Part shown: positions 8,410-18,032 of the stretch, in pieces
How positions within the stretch are numbered: the stretch's first letter is position 1
Layout of the letters: every line of letters starts with the position of its first letter
From: Corallochytrium limacisporum
Lineage: Eukaryota; Opisthokonta
DNA: 41,467 nucleotides
Direction: 5' to 3'
Assembly: GCA_002811645.1 (NCBI GenBank)
Contig: PDIP01000011.1
Location: forward strand, 60,372-101,838
Translations under genes and position numbers: made by a program
The notes under the pieces: generated by a model
Told to the model about the DNA's origin: nothing
Seen by the model: the letters and a program-made list of their open reading frames with translations, nothing else
Databases searched by the model: none

Positions 8410-10014
8410 ATGGCAGGTGCATTGAATTCATTGCTCCGCCTTCTTGTTTTTGGTGTAATCGCTGCGGCAATCCTCTTCGGAATTGATGCCCCGCCTGCTG
8501 TAGAACCTGTCAAGCAGTCTTTGAAAACGGCAGTCGAATCAGACAACAAAGCAGACAAAACAACCATGAGTCCTGTAAATGCCGACGATGTGCGCAGTGT
8601 CGTGGTGGTAGGTGGCGGTCTCGCCGGACTCAGCGCCACCATCGAGGCCTACAACACCGGCAACCTTAAAGTCACACTTGTGGACAAGAACAAGAGTATC
8701 GGAGGCAACTCTGCCAAGGCCACTTCGGGCATGAATGCTGCAGGAACTGAGGCGCAGAAGACTTTGAATGTCACTGACTCTGTTGAGCAGTTTGTGGAGG
8801 ACACCATGAAGTCCGGTGACAATGAGAATAATCGCAAGCTCGTCGAGGTCCTCGCCGCAGAGTCTCGGGAAGCTCACAAGTTCATCCGTGATGCTGGTGT
8901 TTTCCTCGACAATCCGATTCAGTGCGGTGGCCATAGCGCCGCCCGAACCCACCGTGAACCGAATCGGGCGGACGGAAAGCCGTCTCCAGTTGGTTGGGAC
9001 ATGATTAGTGCTCTGAAGAAAAAAATCGAATCCTTCGACCAGGATCGCATGACTATCGTCACCAATGCCGCTGTCAAGGAATTAATCACGGACCCCAACA
9101 CCGGCCAAGTGGTAGGTATTAAATACAACAATGGTGAGGAGATCAGGGCGGATGCCGTGGTATTGACCACCGGTGGCTTCGGCCATGATTGGTCCGAAAA
9201 CTCCTTGCTGAAGGAATTCGCACCCCACACTGTCAAAATGTCCACCACAAATGGAGACTTCGCCAGCGGTGATGGTGTTAAGATGGCCCGCAAGCTTGGC
9301 GTCTCCCTGGTCAACATGGAAAATGTCCAAGTACATCCTACAGGTTTCGTCGATCCTAAGGATCCGAACGCGGCAACCAAGTTTCTTGGTCCAGAAGCTC
9401 TGCGCGGCAGCGGTGGCTTCATGGTCAACAAAAAGGGACAGCGCTTCTGCAATGAGCTCGGTAGGCGGGACTACGTCACAGGCGAAATATTTAAGCACTG
9501 CGACAATCTTGGTGACGACGGTCCATGTGTAAGCTACCTTGTCATGAACGAAGACTGCTGTGACAAGTTTGGACGTCCCAATCTTGGTTTCTACATTTTC
9601 AAGGGACTCCTTGTCCAGGCCGATAACGCAGACGATGCGGCTGCGAAGTTTGGCATCGACACTGCAGGCTTGAAGAAGACCATTGAAGAATACACAAAGG
9701 ACGCCGCTGCAGGCAAGGATGCCTTTGGTAAGACTGTCTTCCCGACCAAGACCTTCTCTGCGGATGAGAAGCTCACGGTCGCCATGGTCACTCCCTCTGT
9801 CCACTATACCATGGGCGGCATCAAGATTGACGACGAAGCACGCGTGTTGAAAGGGGATACCGCCATCCCTGGCTTTTTTGCCGCTGGTGAGGTCACCGGG
9901 GGTGTTCACGGTGCGAACAGACTGGCAGGTAACTCCCTGCTTGAGTGTGTGGTCTTTGGCAGGCGCGCGGGTCGAAATGCCGCCAAGGCTGCTCTGGCTT
10001 CTGCCAACCTTTGA
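8410..10014 (+). CDS. OSM1: FAD-dependent fumarate reductase (OSM1/FRD1 type), membrane-anchored
   Basis: 534 aa. Soluble-type fumarate reductase uses reduced flavin to turn fumarate into succinate. In yeast it reoxidises FADH2 under low oxygen, in the ER and mitochondria. A hydrophobic segment at 8-25 is a signal anchor. The FAD-binding motif VVVGGGLAGL is at 64-73. Active-site residues are visible: H309 in VQVHPTG, R352/R353 in GRRDYVT, H465 in HYTMGG, and H500/R504 in GVHGANRLAGNS. No cytochrome b5, flavin-transferase or NADH-fumarate reductase extension is present, so the architecture is the short yeast type. A second in-frame ATG (M53, at 8566) has A at -3 and would remove the anchor. 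Codon use is strongly biased. Start 8410 has G at -3 and G at +4. Confidence 0.93.
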   Translation: MAGALNSLLRLLVFGVIAAAILFGIDAPPAVEPVKQSLKTAVESDNKADKTTMSPVNADDVRSVVVVGGGLAGLSATIEAYNTGNLKVTLVDKNKSIGGNSAKATSGMNAAGTEAQKTLNVTDSVEQFVEDTMKSGDNENNRKLVEVLAAESREAHKFIRDAGVFLDNPIQCGGHSAARTHREPNRADGKPSPVGWDMISALKKKIESFDQDRMTIVTNAAVKELITDPNTGQVVGIKYNNGEEIRADAVVLTTGGFGHDWSENSLLKEFAPHTVKMSTTNGDFASGDGVKMARKLGVSLVNMENVQVHPTGFVDPKDPNAATKFLGPEALRGSGGFMVNKKGQRFCNELGRRDYVTGEIFKHCDNLGDDGPCVSYLVMNEDCCDKFGRPNLGFYIFKGLLVQADNADDAAAKFGIDTAGLKKTIEEYTKDAAAGKDAFGKTVFPTKTFSADEKLTVAMVTPSVHYTMGGIKIDDEARVLKGDTAIPGFFAAGEVTGGVHGANRLAGNSLLECVVFGRRAGRNAAKAALASANL

Positions 10015-10541
10015 GAATGCGACAGAGAAGCCGCCATCTTTCCTAATGTTTATGATACCATTTGAGCGCTTGAACAGAGAACACACGAAAACAAGAGAAG
10101 GGCGTCAGTGGGCATCGCTGCTTTCAGCGGACTTGAGTCCAGCCCCTATCCCATTGAATTGCAATAGATCCTGAACAGAAAATGAGAAACTACGAAAACA
10201 GCCGAGACACTTGACTTGTTGTTATGTACGATGTAGAAACAATCTGTTTAATGATGTGAAACTTTGAAGTTTGATTTAGCTGCAAACCGGTTTCTAACAG
10301 TTTGTTGCCCTTCTGTGATTTTGTGTCTTTGCAGTACACATACACAGCATCCGTTACGGTTTATGTTCAACTCCCGAACGATAGCCTATGATGTCTTCCG
10401 CAATGCTTACGTGTTCGAAACGCTTACTATTCACGATGATGCTAAACTATGTGATGAAAATTATGATGCCAAGATGTTTGATATAAGTTCAAAGAATGAT
10501 GAGTAAGTGAAAGAGTGTTTGAAACTGACTTTCAAAAACAT
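10015..10541. other. Convergent intergenic between OSM1 and RPL9
   Basis: A tail-to-tail spacer of about 530 bp. It is AT-rich toward RPL9. One open frame of 80 codons (10264-10506) has no recognisable features. I see no canonical AATAAA for either gene and no RNA gene. Confidence 0.5.
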
Positions 10542-11114
10542 TTACTCATCCTCGGGAGTATCGATGGTGGTCTTTTCAGACACGTAGATACCATCCAAGA
10601 ACTTACGGATATCCTTAGCCTTGACGGTGGTGGACTGCTGAATCAGCGCAGCGCAACGGGATACGGCCTCAAGGTCGTTGCCCTGGACGGCAATCTCGTC
10701 CTTCTGTCCGGTGAAGTCAACGTTCACACCCTCGATCATCTCGACGGAACGCAGACGCTTCTCACCCAAGAAGTTGCGGATGTCGATCTTAGTCTTGTCG
10801 TCGTTGATAGCGCAGTTAATGGGGAAATGAGCATACACAAAGCGCATCTTGTACTTGTAACCGTACTGCACACCCTTAATCATGTTGGAAATGTGAGAGC
10901 AGACAGTGCGGAGAGAAGCCTTCTGCTTGCGGTTAGCAAACCACATATCAGCCTGCAGCTTAGTCTTGGACACGCGGGTGAACTCGACAGAGATGTGGCG
11001 GAAGTCCCGAGCGAGAGTACCCCGAGGACCGGTGACGGTCAGCTTGCGACCGTTCCAGTCGAGGGAGACATTGGCAGGGACGTTAACGTATTCGGTGGAC
11101 AGAACAACCTTCAT
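10542..11114 (-). CDS. RPL9: 60S ribosomal protein uL6 (RPL9)
   Basis: 190 aa, the normal length of eukaryotic uL6. It binds 25S/28S rRNA near the sarcin-ricin loop. Residues at the N-terminus (VNVPANVSLDWNGRKLTVTG) match the first uL6 repeat. Further family blocks are GTLARDFRH, ANRKQKASLRTVCSHISNMI, GYKYKMRFVYAHFPIN and FLGEKRLRSVEM, with a polar Glu-rich tail. There is no intron, whereas many eukaryotes split this gene. The start has A at -3. The antisense register stays open across the whole gene (10515-11228), so TTA, CTA and TCA codons are absent, as expected of a highly expressed gene. A CCAAT box in the sense orientation lies at 11151-11156. Confidence 0.98.
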   Translation of the reverse strand: MKVVLSTEYVNVPANVSLDWNGRKLTVTGPRGTLARDFRHISVEFTRVSKTKLQADMWFANRKQKASLRTVCSHISNMIKGVQYGYKYKMRFVYAHFPINCAINDDKTKIDIRNFLGEKRLRSVEMIEGVNVDFTGQKDEIAVQGNDLEAVSRCAALIQQSTTVKAKDIRKFLDGIYVSEKTTIDTPEDE

Positions 11115-12066
11115 GGTGACCCGTATTCCCGTAATCTAATATGTATTACTGATTGGATAGATGAATCCTCAGCTATGAGTGCATTGTCCACTCATATAGC
11201 CTGCTATAGCTTTACAGCAATAGAATGACCGCCTGTTCAGTAACAATATAACACTCTAATTTTCATTATGGAACGTTACATATGCTGCTAGGACCGGATA
11301 ACTGTCCCTTAGAGAGAAAGCACTGGTGTGTTGTAAGCCATTCGGTCAATCTCCTGTGGTAGACAAAGCCCTGGCCCACTGAAACTCAGTAGAACCCGTG
11401 GGGTCCACTGTGAGGGATTGCATACTGAAAGACTGGCAGAATGAATGCCCCAGTACTTTCATTACTACACATAACTCTACCCTGAGCTACATATATATTC
11501 ATTATCAAATTGACCTTCCCCGTAGATGGCTCCCAAAACCAGAAAATGCTTTTCCAAATTTTCTCTGCACTTTTCCCTTCACTTTCTTTCATCGATTATT
11601 TTTTGTGTGTGTATTGTGTGTGTGTTTCCCTCCCCGCCACCCTCATCCTCGCCGTACGAAGCACTTGGAATATCGAGAAATATACAAATCATTCAAATCT
11701 CTTGGAATCCAAGTCATCGGCTTCGCCCAGTTTTCGTAATGAATGTACTGTAATCCTGATGTCTGTGCTCTTCTCCAAATGGCAGCCGAGTAAGAGTCCC
11801 AGCCGTCTGTGAAACGGGCATATTAGAGTAGTTGGGTCTCCCACTGCTGTCCGTCCGTACGGATGAGACCCGCCTCAAGGTCTTTGGTATTTGGGTGTGA
11901 GTTGCCCTTCATCAACCACAGCGAGGCGTTATTATTCATAATGCTGCATCTGGGAAACTAGAAGTTTGAAAACTAGATCGCAGGCCCTGACTTTTCAGGG
12001 TGTAAATGCGCCATCAAGACCACCCTAGGTACTTTGTGCACCTCAGTCTACAGCTGTCGAGAAACG
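11115..12066. other. Divergent intergenic between RPL9 and the LRGUK-like gene
   Basis: 950 bp shared by two head-to-head genes. It contains a CCAAT box near RPL9 (11151-11156), a TG-rich stretch at about 11602-11625 and a nested inverted repeat at 11834-11871. There is no long G/C run, unlike most promoters in this window. No gene is credible. Confidence 0.5.
11834..11871. promoter_or_regulatory. Nested inverted repeat GGGTCTC...GAGACCC with CCGTACGG core
   Basis: GGGTCTC (11834-11840) pairs with GAGACCC (11865-11871), and the interval holds the palindrome CCGTACGG (11855-11862). The element is about 195 bp upstream of the LRGUK-like start. It could be a dyad binding site or a hairpin. Function is unknown. 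Confidence 0.4.
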
Positions 12067-13806
12067 ATGGCCACGAAACAGCAAGGCCAGGACACTGCCA
12101 TGGGGTCCCAATTTGACCTGCTCACAGCTCACTCAGCGTCAAGTTTTACGGATTCCGATCAAGGAGTATCTCTAGAAGTCAAACATATTTTGAAAGGCCT
12201 TTCTCAGTTCGGGAAGACTGTCGGCGGCGCCTTCGCATTCAAAAAGGTCGATCTCCAGGGAAATGAATTGACAGATGTTATCATCCTGGAAGAGTACGAG
12301 CACCTGGAGCATATAAACCTCCGTGACAACTTACTGCGGGATCTGAGGACTCTGCAGTCCATTACACATCTCTTGATTATCGATGCGAGCGGCAATAAGA
12401 TTGAGTCTTTGCAAGCGGTGCCCACCCTTCTGAGCCTGGTACAATTGGATCTTAGTTCCAACATGATCACAGGTTTGGAAAACATCTCTCGTTTTAGTTC
12501 CCTCCGGACATTGGATCTCTCTTCTAATGGTATAACATCCATCGATGAACTTAAGGAGTGCAATTCTCTGGAGACTCTGATCCTGGACAACAATCGTCTG
12601 CGGAACCTCGGAAATATTGAGCTACCCGGCGTGCAGACTCTGAGTGTCAGAAACAATGCTATCCAGTCCTTTGTGGGGCTGGAAAACTTTCCTAGCCTAA
12701 ACAAACTAACAATGTCCGACAATGGACTTCGCAGTGTTAAAACCATTGTCCACGGTCTTGCTTGCCCACTAGTCGATCTCGACCTGGCCGCCAACGATCT
12801 CAACGATGTGACCGATCTGACAATATTAATGCAGTTTCCGTCCTTAAATTCCCTGAAGCTGGAAGGAAATCCCATTTGCTCCATGCCATCGTACCCTGCT
12901 AGCGTACTCTGTCGCCTAGAGCGCCTGAGCTTTATGGACGGATCTGTGATTACGGAGAAAAGCAGAGTGCGTGTGCAGAACGAGATTGACCCACCCCTTC
13001 ACGTCCTGCTCGCCGTGGAGCATGCCAACCGTCTGAAGAATTACATCCGCAGGCCTATCCGCATTCATGCCCATGACCTGAACGATTCCTTATCCATGTA
13101 CCGCCCTATTGTGCTTGCAGGGCCCATGGGGGCCGGTAAGAGCGTTCTCATGCAGCAACTGGTCGAGAGGCATCCAGAAGGTTTTGAAATCACCAACACA
13201 TACGTGGCTCTGGGCAAGAAGCCTGACGCAGATACTGCAGATGCTAGCGATCAGCTCGCTCACGAAGGACAACATGTTCATTTTGTGGAGGATGACGAGA
13301 TGCGGACCATGATTGACAAGGGCGTCTTTGTACGAACGGCCGCGATTGCCTACAGGACGTTTAGCGGTATATCAGTCGATGACGTTGAAGAGATTGCTGG
13401 CCGGCAGAAGCATGCTCTGATTGAGTGTGACCTAGAGGGCGTGCAGCTTCTGAAGCGCACATACCTAAATGCGTTCTATGTATTGATCATGCCGCCGTCC
13501 TCCGCCGTGCAGGAACTCCGTCTCCGAGGTAAGATGGACGGGGAAGTTCAGGAACTGGCGCTCAAGGTTGCCAAGGCCAACTTCCATCATGATACTGTTT
13601 TTGACGAAAACAAGGCTCTGTTTGATCTTCACGTGGTGAACCATGAATCCAACGAAGCCTATCGGAGACTCTTCCACTCCCTCGCGCACGCCCTCCTGTT
13701 GGAGAAATGCAAAAGTCGCAATCGCGTCGATTGCCCGCAGCCCACCCAAGGTGTCAGTTCAGCGACCAACTCGGGTCCAAGCAATTCTGCGACATTGATG
13801 ACATGA
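12067..13806 (+). CDS. LRGUK: LRGUK-like protein: leucine-rich repeats plus guanylate-kinase-like domain
   Basis: 579 aa from the ATG at 12067 (A at -3, G at +4). The frame extends upstream only through a TTG. SDS22-type leucine-rich repeats run from about 58 to 290, with recurring LxxLDLSSNxI cores (for example 127-133 and 149-155). A guanylate-kinase-like domain follows (346-545) with P-loop GPMGAGKS at 352-359 and a VEDDEMRTMIDKGVFV block at 407-422. Mammalian LRGUK has this order and is needed for manchette and sperm-tail formation. The usual GMP-binding stretch (SHTTRxPR in active kinases) reads TNTYVALGK at 376-384, so the arginines are missing. Nucleotide binding may persist, but classical GMP phosphorylation looks unlikely. 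A role in a flagellum or microtubule-based structure is inference from the animal protein. Confidence 0.85.
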   Translation: MATKQQGQDTAMGSQFDLLTAHSASSFTDSDQGVSLEVKHILKGLSQFGKTVGGAFAFKKVDLQGNELTDVIILEEYEHLEHINLRDNLLRDLRTLQSITHLLIIDASGNKIESLQAVPTLLSLVQLDLSSNMITGLENISRFSSLRTLDLSSNGITSIDELKECNSLETLILDNNRLRNLGNIELPGVQTLSVRNNAIQSFVGLENFPSLNKLTMSDNGLRSVKTIVHGLACPLVDLDLAANDLNDVTDLTILMQFPSLNSLKLEGNPICSMPSYPASVLCRLERLSFMDGSVITEKSRVRVQNEIDPPLHVLLAVEHANRLKNYIRRPIRIHAHDLNDSLSMYRPIVLAGPMGAGKSVLMQQLVERHPEGFEITNTYVALGKKPDADTADASDQLAHEGQHVHFVEDDEMRTMIDKGVFVRTAAIAYRTFSGISVDDVEEIAGRQKHALIECDLEGVQLLKRTYLNAFYVLIMPPSSAVQELRLRGKMDGEVQELALKVAKANFHHDTVFDENKALFDLHVVNHESNEAYRRLFHSLAHALLLEKCKSRNRVDCPQPTQGVSSATNSGPSNSATLMT

Positions 13807-14777
13807 AAGAAACCAGGACCTCGCATCCCAGCAATAGATATATGTATTCATAACCAACCGCCATCCCCCGGGTTTGCAATCTTCCCATCCGCTCTCTGTT
13901 TCGGGCCTCGCCCACTGAATGTCACAGCACAAGGGAACGACCGCTGAGGAAATTGGTGTGGAGGGGGGGGAGGTGCGCGGGTGATTATTCACTCCCCTCC
14001 TGTGACGTCTTCGGTTCTTGTTTCGAGCCCTTTAATGATCAGCCTCGCCGAGAACTGCCACCCCAGAACCGCAGCCCGAAAACTGCCAACTTCCTCTCCC
14101 ATTCCCTCCCCCACCAAATTCAAAACGGAACGTCTGCCTAAATCTTGTGCGCAAAAGCCACCCCAGCTCCACCTCGCTGCTGCACCCGGGGGCAAACCGA
14201 GCGGTAATGGGTGTACTACCTTGCGGCGTCCCCTTTCGTGCCATCTTTCCCTTCGTCGCAACTGGCCCGCTTCGAGACCAAAAGGAGCGCAATCCTGGAA
14301 GGGAGTGAAATTGGCAATCATTAAGGGAAAAATACAGGGAGAGTGGCCATATCTTACCAGCAATTGTCGCCCCGCAGGTGCGGGAGCAACAGCAGCAACC
14401 ATAGAACTAGAGGCGGGAAGCCTTGCGGAAGAAGGCAGTCGGTGGTGGAAACTTGGGAGGGAGATCTAACGGGTAGGCCAAAGGTCAGTGAGGCCTAGCG
14501 TGCTGTTGATTGATTCATAGATGGGAAAAAGATGGTCCTCGTCGAAATGGCATGATTTGGGACATTGACAAAGGTATGAAGGACAGCACAGTGCCTTCAC
14601 TTACTGCGGGATTTGCGTCTGTGAAGGATCCAGTCGAGCGAGTAATCGGCGCAGTTGAGAGAGGGATCTGTACGTTGTATGCGACAAGTCTTCGGTCATG
14701 GTGTCTGGATCTCTTAACAGCTGGGCAGCGTTCAGCTGAGCTTCTGTGCGCTTGTTCATATAAATTACAATTGTAAT
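13807..14777. other. Intergenic upstream of the GOST-lipase gene
   Basis: 970 bp with no credible gene. G8 at 13963-13970 lies about 800 bp before the next start. The remainder is mixed sequence with open frames of random-looking composition on both strands. Confidence 0.5.
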
Positions 14778-17700
14778 ATGTCCTCAGAACGGGTCTTTGG
14801 CAAGCCGAAGGCGCAACCGGTGTTGCGCAGCCCTGCTGGCAAACAGGCTCAGTCACGTCTCACCGCGGAGGATGAGATAGCTCGGTTACCCAGTGGCAGC
14901 CATGTGCGCACATCCAGGCTACATAGTTTCAAGAAGCCGATTAATTCGGAGTCATCACATGGTACACCATATGGATCGCTAACCAGCGCTGGTACCCTGG
15001 ATCGTACTCCGCAGAAGTCGAGTGTGACCGACGCAGACCTTTCGCCGACCATGCAACCGACTTCAGCGGAAGCTATCAATGTGAACAGTGGCGCGTCGGC
15101 CAGTAAAGACACTGATCATGAAGCTGACAAAGCCGTGTCACAAATGGATCTGGGATCGTCCGTGAGTGATCCGCGGGCAGAGCAAAACAGTATCGACGAC
15201 GAAACTCGGCCACTGATGCCGCTGAGCCGGAGACGGAGCTTTGATTCAAACAGCACCGCTACGCACGGCGGTGGTGGGACGTTTCTCGGGCTGGCTGGTG
15301 AACCACGAATTCGACTTGAAGTTCTGGGACAGGCTTCGCTCAGTGTGATTCTGGGACTGACCTACTTAAGCCTGATCATGGCTATCGTGTCCACGGTCTT
15401 CGTCAAACCATTCTACCGATTCGAGACGGATATTCTGTGGACCTCAGAATGTATTGACGGAAATCCACCGGCTCCCAGAAGCAATCAGGATGTCACTTCC
15501 TGCCTGGAAACCAACGGGACTGTATGGAAGGTGCAAGCTGTCGAATGGAGCTCACTTCGAGGGCCCCCACAGCTCAATGTGGATTTGAGCATGATCATTT
15601 CGGAGAATGACGAGGAACTCCGTGAATGCGGGGAGCTTGACTTTATCATGCCAGAAGCCCCTTTCAATCAGCCTCAAGGACATAGACATATGACAGCACG
15701 GAAACAGGAAGTGGATCATGATTGGGGCGTGATGAACAGCGATCATCGGGACATCATTGCCGGCAGCGAAGACGGGAAGATCGTGCGCTTGCATTACAAT
15801 ATGACCCTGTACCAACTGAATTGGAAGAATGGTCATGCAGCCAAATATCCTTTTCGCCGTGTAGAAGGTCTGTACATGGATGTCATGCTTCGAAACAACA
15901 CCTCGACAACAGCCCGAGTGGCCAGTACAGCCACACTAGTGCGCCGCGTAGACTTCTTAAGCCCGGATCTGACAGTTAGTCCGGACATCTTTCACGGTTG
16001 GGCTGTGGCCATTGAATTCAATATGAAGATCAGCCATCACAGCCATGCAGCGTTCAGCATTAGCCATCGCAATGGGCGCTACGAACTTGCTGACTTGATC
16101 ATTCGTGGTGTATTGCTATGCATTAGCATTGGTTTCGTGGCATACTACATGCATCGACTCTTCCGATATGAGGGCAGTGTAGCCCTTTGGATGAGTGAAC
16201 AGAAGTACATTTTGGTGGCGCTTCTAGGGTTGGTCAGTTTCCAGGATCCTCTCTTTGCCTGGTCAAAATTAACACTCTCCATGACTGCGGATGTTCTGAG
16301 TATGATATGCATCAGTGCTGGGGTAAGTACAATTGGTACTTCTTGGCTGCTTTTCGCAAACTTAATGCGTTATGAACTGGATGAGCCGCTCCCGGAGAAC
16401 TTCAGTAGAGGGAAAGTGCTGTGGGGATTCGGATGTTTCACCATGCTGGTTGGTTTCCATCTGACAGCATGGATCCTGTTTGCCAGTGACCCAGATGCCC
16501 TGGGCTATGAGAAAGTGTTGCGTCCCTTAAGTCAACTAGTTATCTATCCAGTCCTGGTTGCCTCTCTAATCTGGCTCTGTGTGTCAATCTACCAAACACG
16601 CAAGACTCTGAGATCCCAACCCTACCTACGAAACCGGTTCCGCCACCTGGCGTTCAACTTTTACCTGATGCAGAATGGTCTGGTCGTCATGTACTGGATC
16701 ATTCAGAGTGCGGCCTACCTCTTGGCATCATCCCAGATGGAAGACTTTGTAGCGTCTGACGAGTTCGGTATGAGCGATACGGGTACAGTGATTATGATCA
16801 GTGTGTATCTTTACATGCTAGCATACGTGTACCTACCCGTAGATAATCGTACCATGATCTACAACAAAATTAACAATGTCATCAGTCACCATTTTGGCGT
16901 GGATTACGGCAGCACCAGCGGCTCCCACTCTAGTTTGAGTGCCGCACCTATCGACGGTCGCCTCACACCGCGGCATGCCGCGTCACGCTCCGTCTCAGGT
17001 TCCCCGTCGCCGCTGGCTCGGCGACAGTTAAACCACCGAAATCCGAGGACAGCGTTCAGTTTGTGGATCGCACGCTGGCTCCTTGACTACGCTGAGCAGG
17101 CATTCTACGATCCCGAGGGTGTTACCACCGTCAGTGGCTGGGGCAAAATGGATCCAGAGAGGTACCGCTTCGAGATTGCCAACTTCATCGTGCACGAGGA
17201 GACCGATTGTAACTGTCTGGTAGCCAAATGTGGTTCAAACATTGTGGTGGCCTTCCGTGGCACGTCAAGCACAACGAATTGGATGAGTAATGCACGAATG
17301 CACCGCAAACCGATCCCCCGTGCCGAAGTACCGAACCAAAGGGCCCATGATCTCATGCGTCATGCCTTCCAGAGTACCTTTCAGAGGGCCACGGTCCATT
17401 CCGGTTTCTGGAATATGTTCAAAAGCATCGAGACCACTCTGAAGGACACCCTGTTGGAGCTGACATCGGCCGGTGGTATCAGGCACGTCTACTTCACAGG
17501 CCATAGTTTGGGAGGCGCCTTGGCTGTCCTGGCGGGCAGCCATCTCTACCGCTTCCTCAGTGCGCCTATTGCCATATACTCCTTCGGGGCACCCCGAGTG
17601 GGGAATGCTGGCTTTGCGAACATGGCTGATATGGCCGTGCCCTGCACCTACCGCATTGTTATGGATGGTGACCTGGTTACGAATTTGCCCAAACACTGGC

Positions 17701-18032
17701 ATTTCGGGAATCCTTATAAGCATTCGGGTTATGAGATTATTGTCGATGAGCTTGGCAACGTTTTGTTCAGTGCCACGTTCGTTGAGAAGGCCTTCCGATT
17801 ACGCGGTCGTACATATCTGAGCAGCCATCTCGTGAGCGCATACCGTGCTGCCTTAAATGAAGCGCTCATGGAACAGGGTCTGGATCATATCAACCCTCAA
17901 CTCAAGCGCATCTATCCGATCCCATTCGATGAGATTGAAATGCCCAGTCGCATCGGCCCTGGGCCAGAGTATGATCGCATCAGTGCCAGCCTTTCGTGGC
18001 TCCAGGACATCAACGCCGAATCCCTTGCATAG
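14778..18032 (+). CDS. GOST-type seven-TM protein (Wntless/TMEM181-like) fused to a class 3 lipase
   Basis: 1084 aa. Residues 1-185 are polar, Ser/Thr-rich and probably cytosolic. A hydrophobic segment (188-209) leads into a lumenal domain (about 210-435) with N-glycosylation sequons such as N246 and N341. Seven further hydrophobic segments follow at about 440-460, 476-496, 505-527, 547-568, 586-608, 626-650 and 668-688. The EQKYILVALLGLVSFQDPLF block (474-493) is typical of the Wntless/TMEM181 family of GOLD-domain seven-TM proteins. After a Ser-rich linker (710-755) comes a complete class 3 lipase: oxyanion region FRGTSS (826-831), nucleophile S910 in GHSLGG, D965 in GDLVTNLP and H1017 in SSHLVSAY. 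By topology the lipase would face the cytosol. The substrate is not predictable. The fusion is continuous in one frame, with no junction sign. Confidence 0.88.
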   Translation: MSSERVFGKPKAQPVLRSPAGKQAQSRLTAEDEIARLPSGSHVRTSRLHSFKKPINSESSHGTPYGSLTSAGTLDRTPQKSSVTDADLSPTMQPTSAEAINVNSGASASKDTDHEADKAVSQMDLGSSVSDPRAEQNSIDDETRPLMPLSRRRSFDSNSTATHGGGGTFLGLAGEPRIRLEVLGQASLSVILGLTYLSLIMAIVSTVFVKPFYRFETDILWTSECIDGNPPAPRSNQDVTSCLETNGTVWKVQAVEWSSLRGPPQLNVDLSMIISENDEELRECGELDFIMPEAPFNQPQGHRHMTARKQEVDHDWGVMNSDHRDIIAGSEDGKIVRLHYNMTLYQLNWKNGHAAKYPFRRVEGLYMDVMLRNNTSTTARVASTATLVRRVDFLSPDLTVSPDIFHGWAVAIEFNMKISHHSHAAFSISHRNGRYELADLIIRGVLLCISIGFVAYYMHRLFRYEGSVALWMSEQKYILVALLGLVSFQDPLFAWSKLTLSMTADVLSMICISAGVSTIGTSWLLFANLMRYELDEPLPENFSRGKVLWGFGCFTMLVGFHLTAWILFASDPDALGYEKVLRPLSQLVIYPVLVASLIWLCVSIYQTRKTLRSQPYLRNRFRHLAFNFYLMQNGLVVMYWIIQSAAYLLASSQMEDFVASDEFGMSDTGTVIMISVYLYMLAYVYLPVDNRTMIYNKINNVISHHFGVDYGSTSGSHSSLSAAPIDGRLTPRHAASRSVSGSPSPLARRQLNHRNPRTAFSLWIARWLLDYAEQAFYDPEGVTTVSGWGKMDPERYRFEIANFIVHEETDCNCLVAKCGSNIVVAFRGTSSTTNWMSNARMHRKPIPRAEVPNQRAHDLMRHAFQSTFQRATVHSGFWNMFKSIETTLKDTLLELTSAGGIRHVYFTGHSLGGALAVLAGSHLYRFLSAPIAIYSFGAPRVGNAGFANMADMAVPCTYRIVMDGDLVTNLPKHWHFGNPYKHSGYEIIVDELGNVLFSATFVEKAFRLRGRTYLSSHLVSAYRAALNEALMEQGLDHINPQLKRIYPIPFDEIEMPSRIGPGPEYDRISASLSWLQDINAESLA

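Noticed and set aside
9082-10086. 334-codon minus-strand frame
   Set aside because: Antisense register of OSM1, whose active-site motifs are all on the plus strand.
10515-11228. 237-codon open frame on the plus strand
   Set aside because: Antisense register of RPL9, whose identity is certain.
12034-12066. Extra N-terminal codons for the LRGUK-like protein
   Set aside because: The extension starts at TTG; the ATG at 12067 has a good context.
14016-14031. tRNA B-box-like GTTTCGAGCCC
   Set aside because: The invariant G before TTC is replaced and no A box or cloverleaf is visible; a second similar string near 34664 (minus) fails too. I found no tRNA or rRNA.
14759-14765. TATAAAT box before the GOST-lipase gene
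   Set aside because: It ends only 12 bp before the start codon, too close for a TATA box of this transcript.
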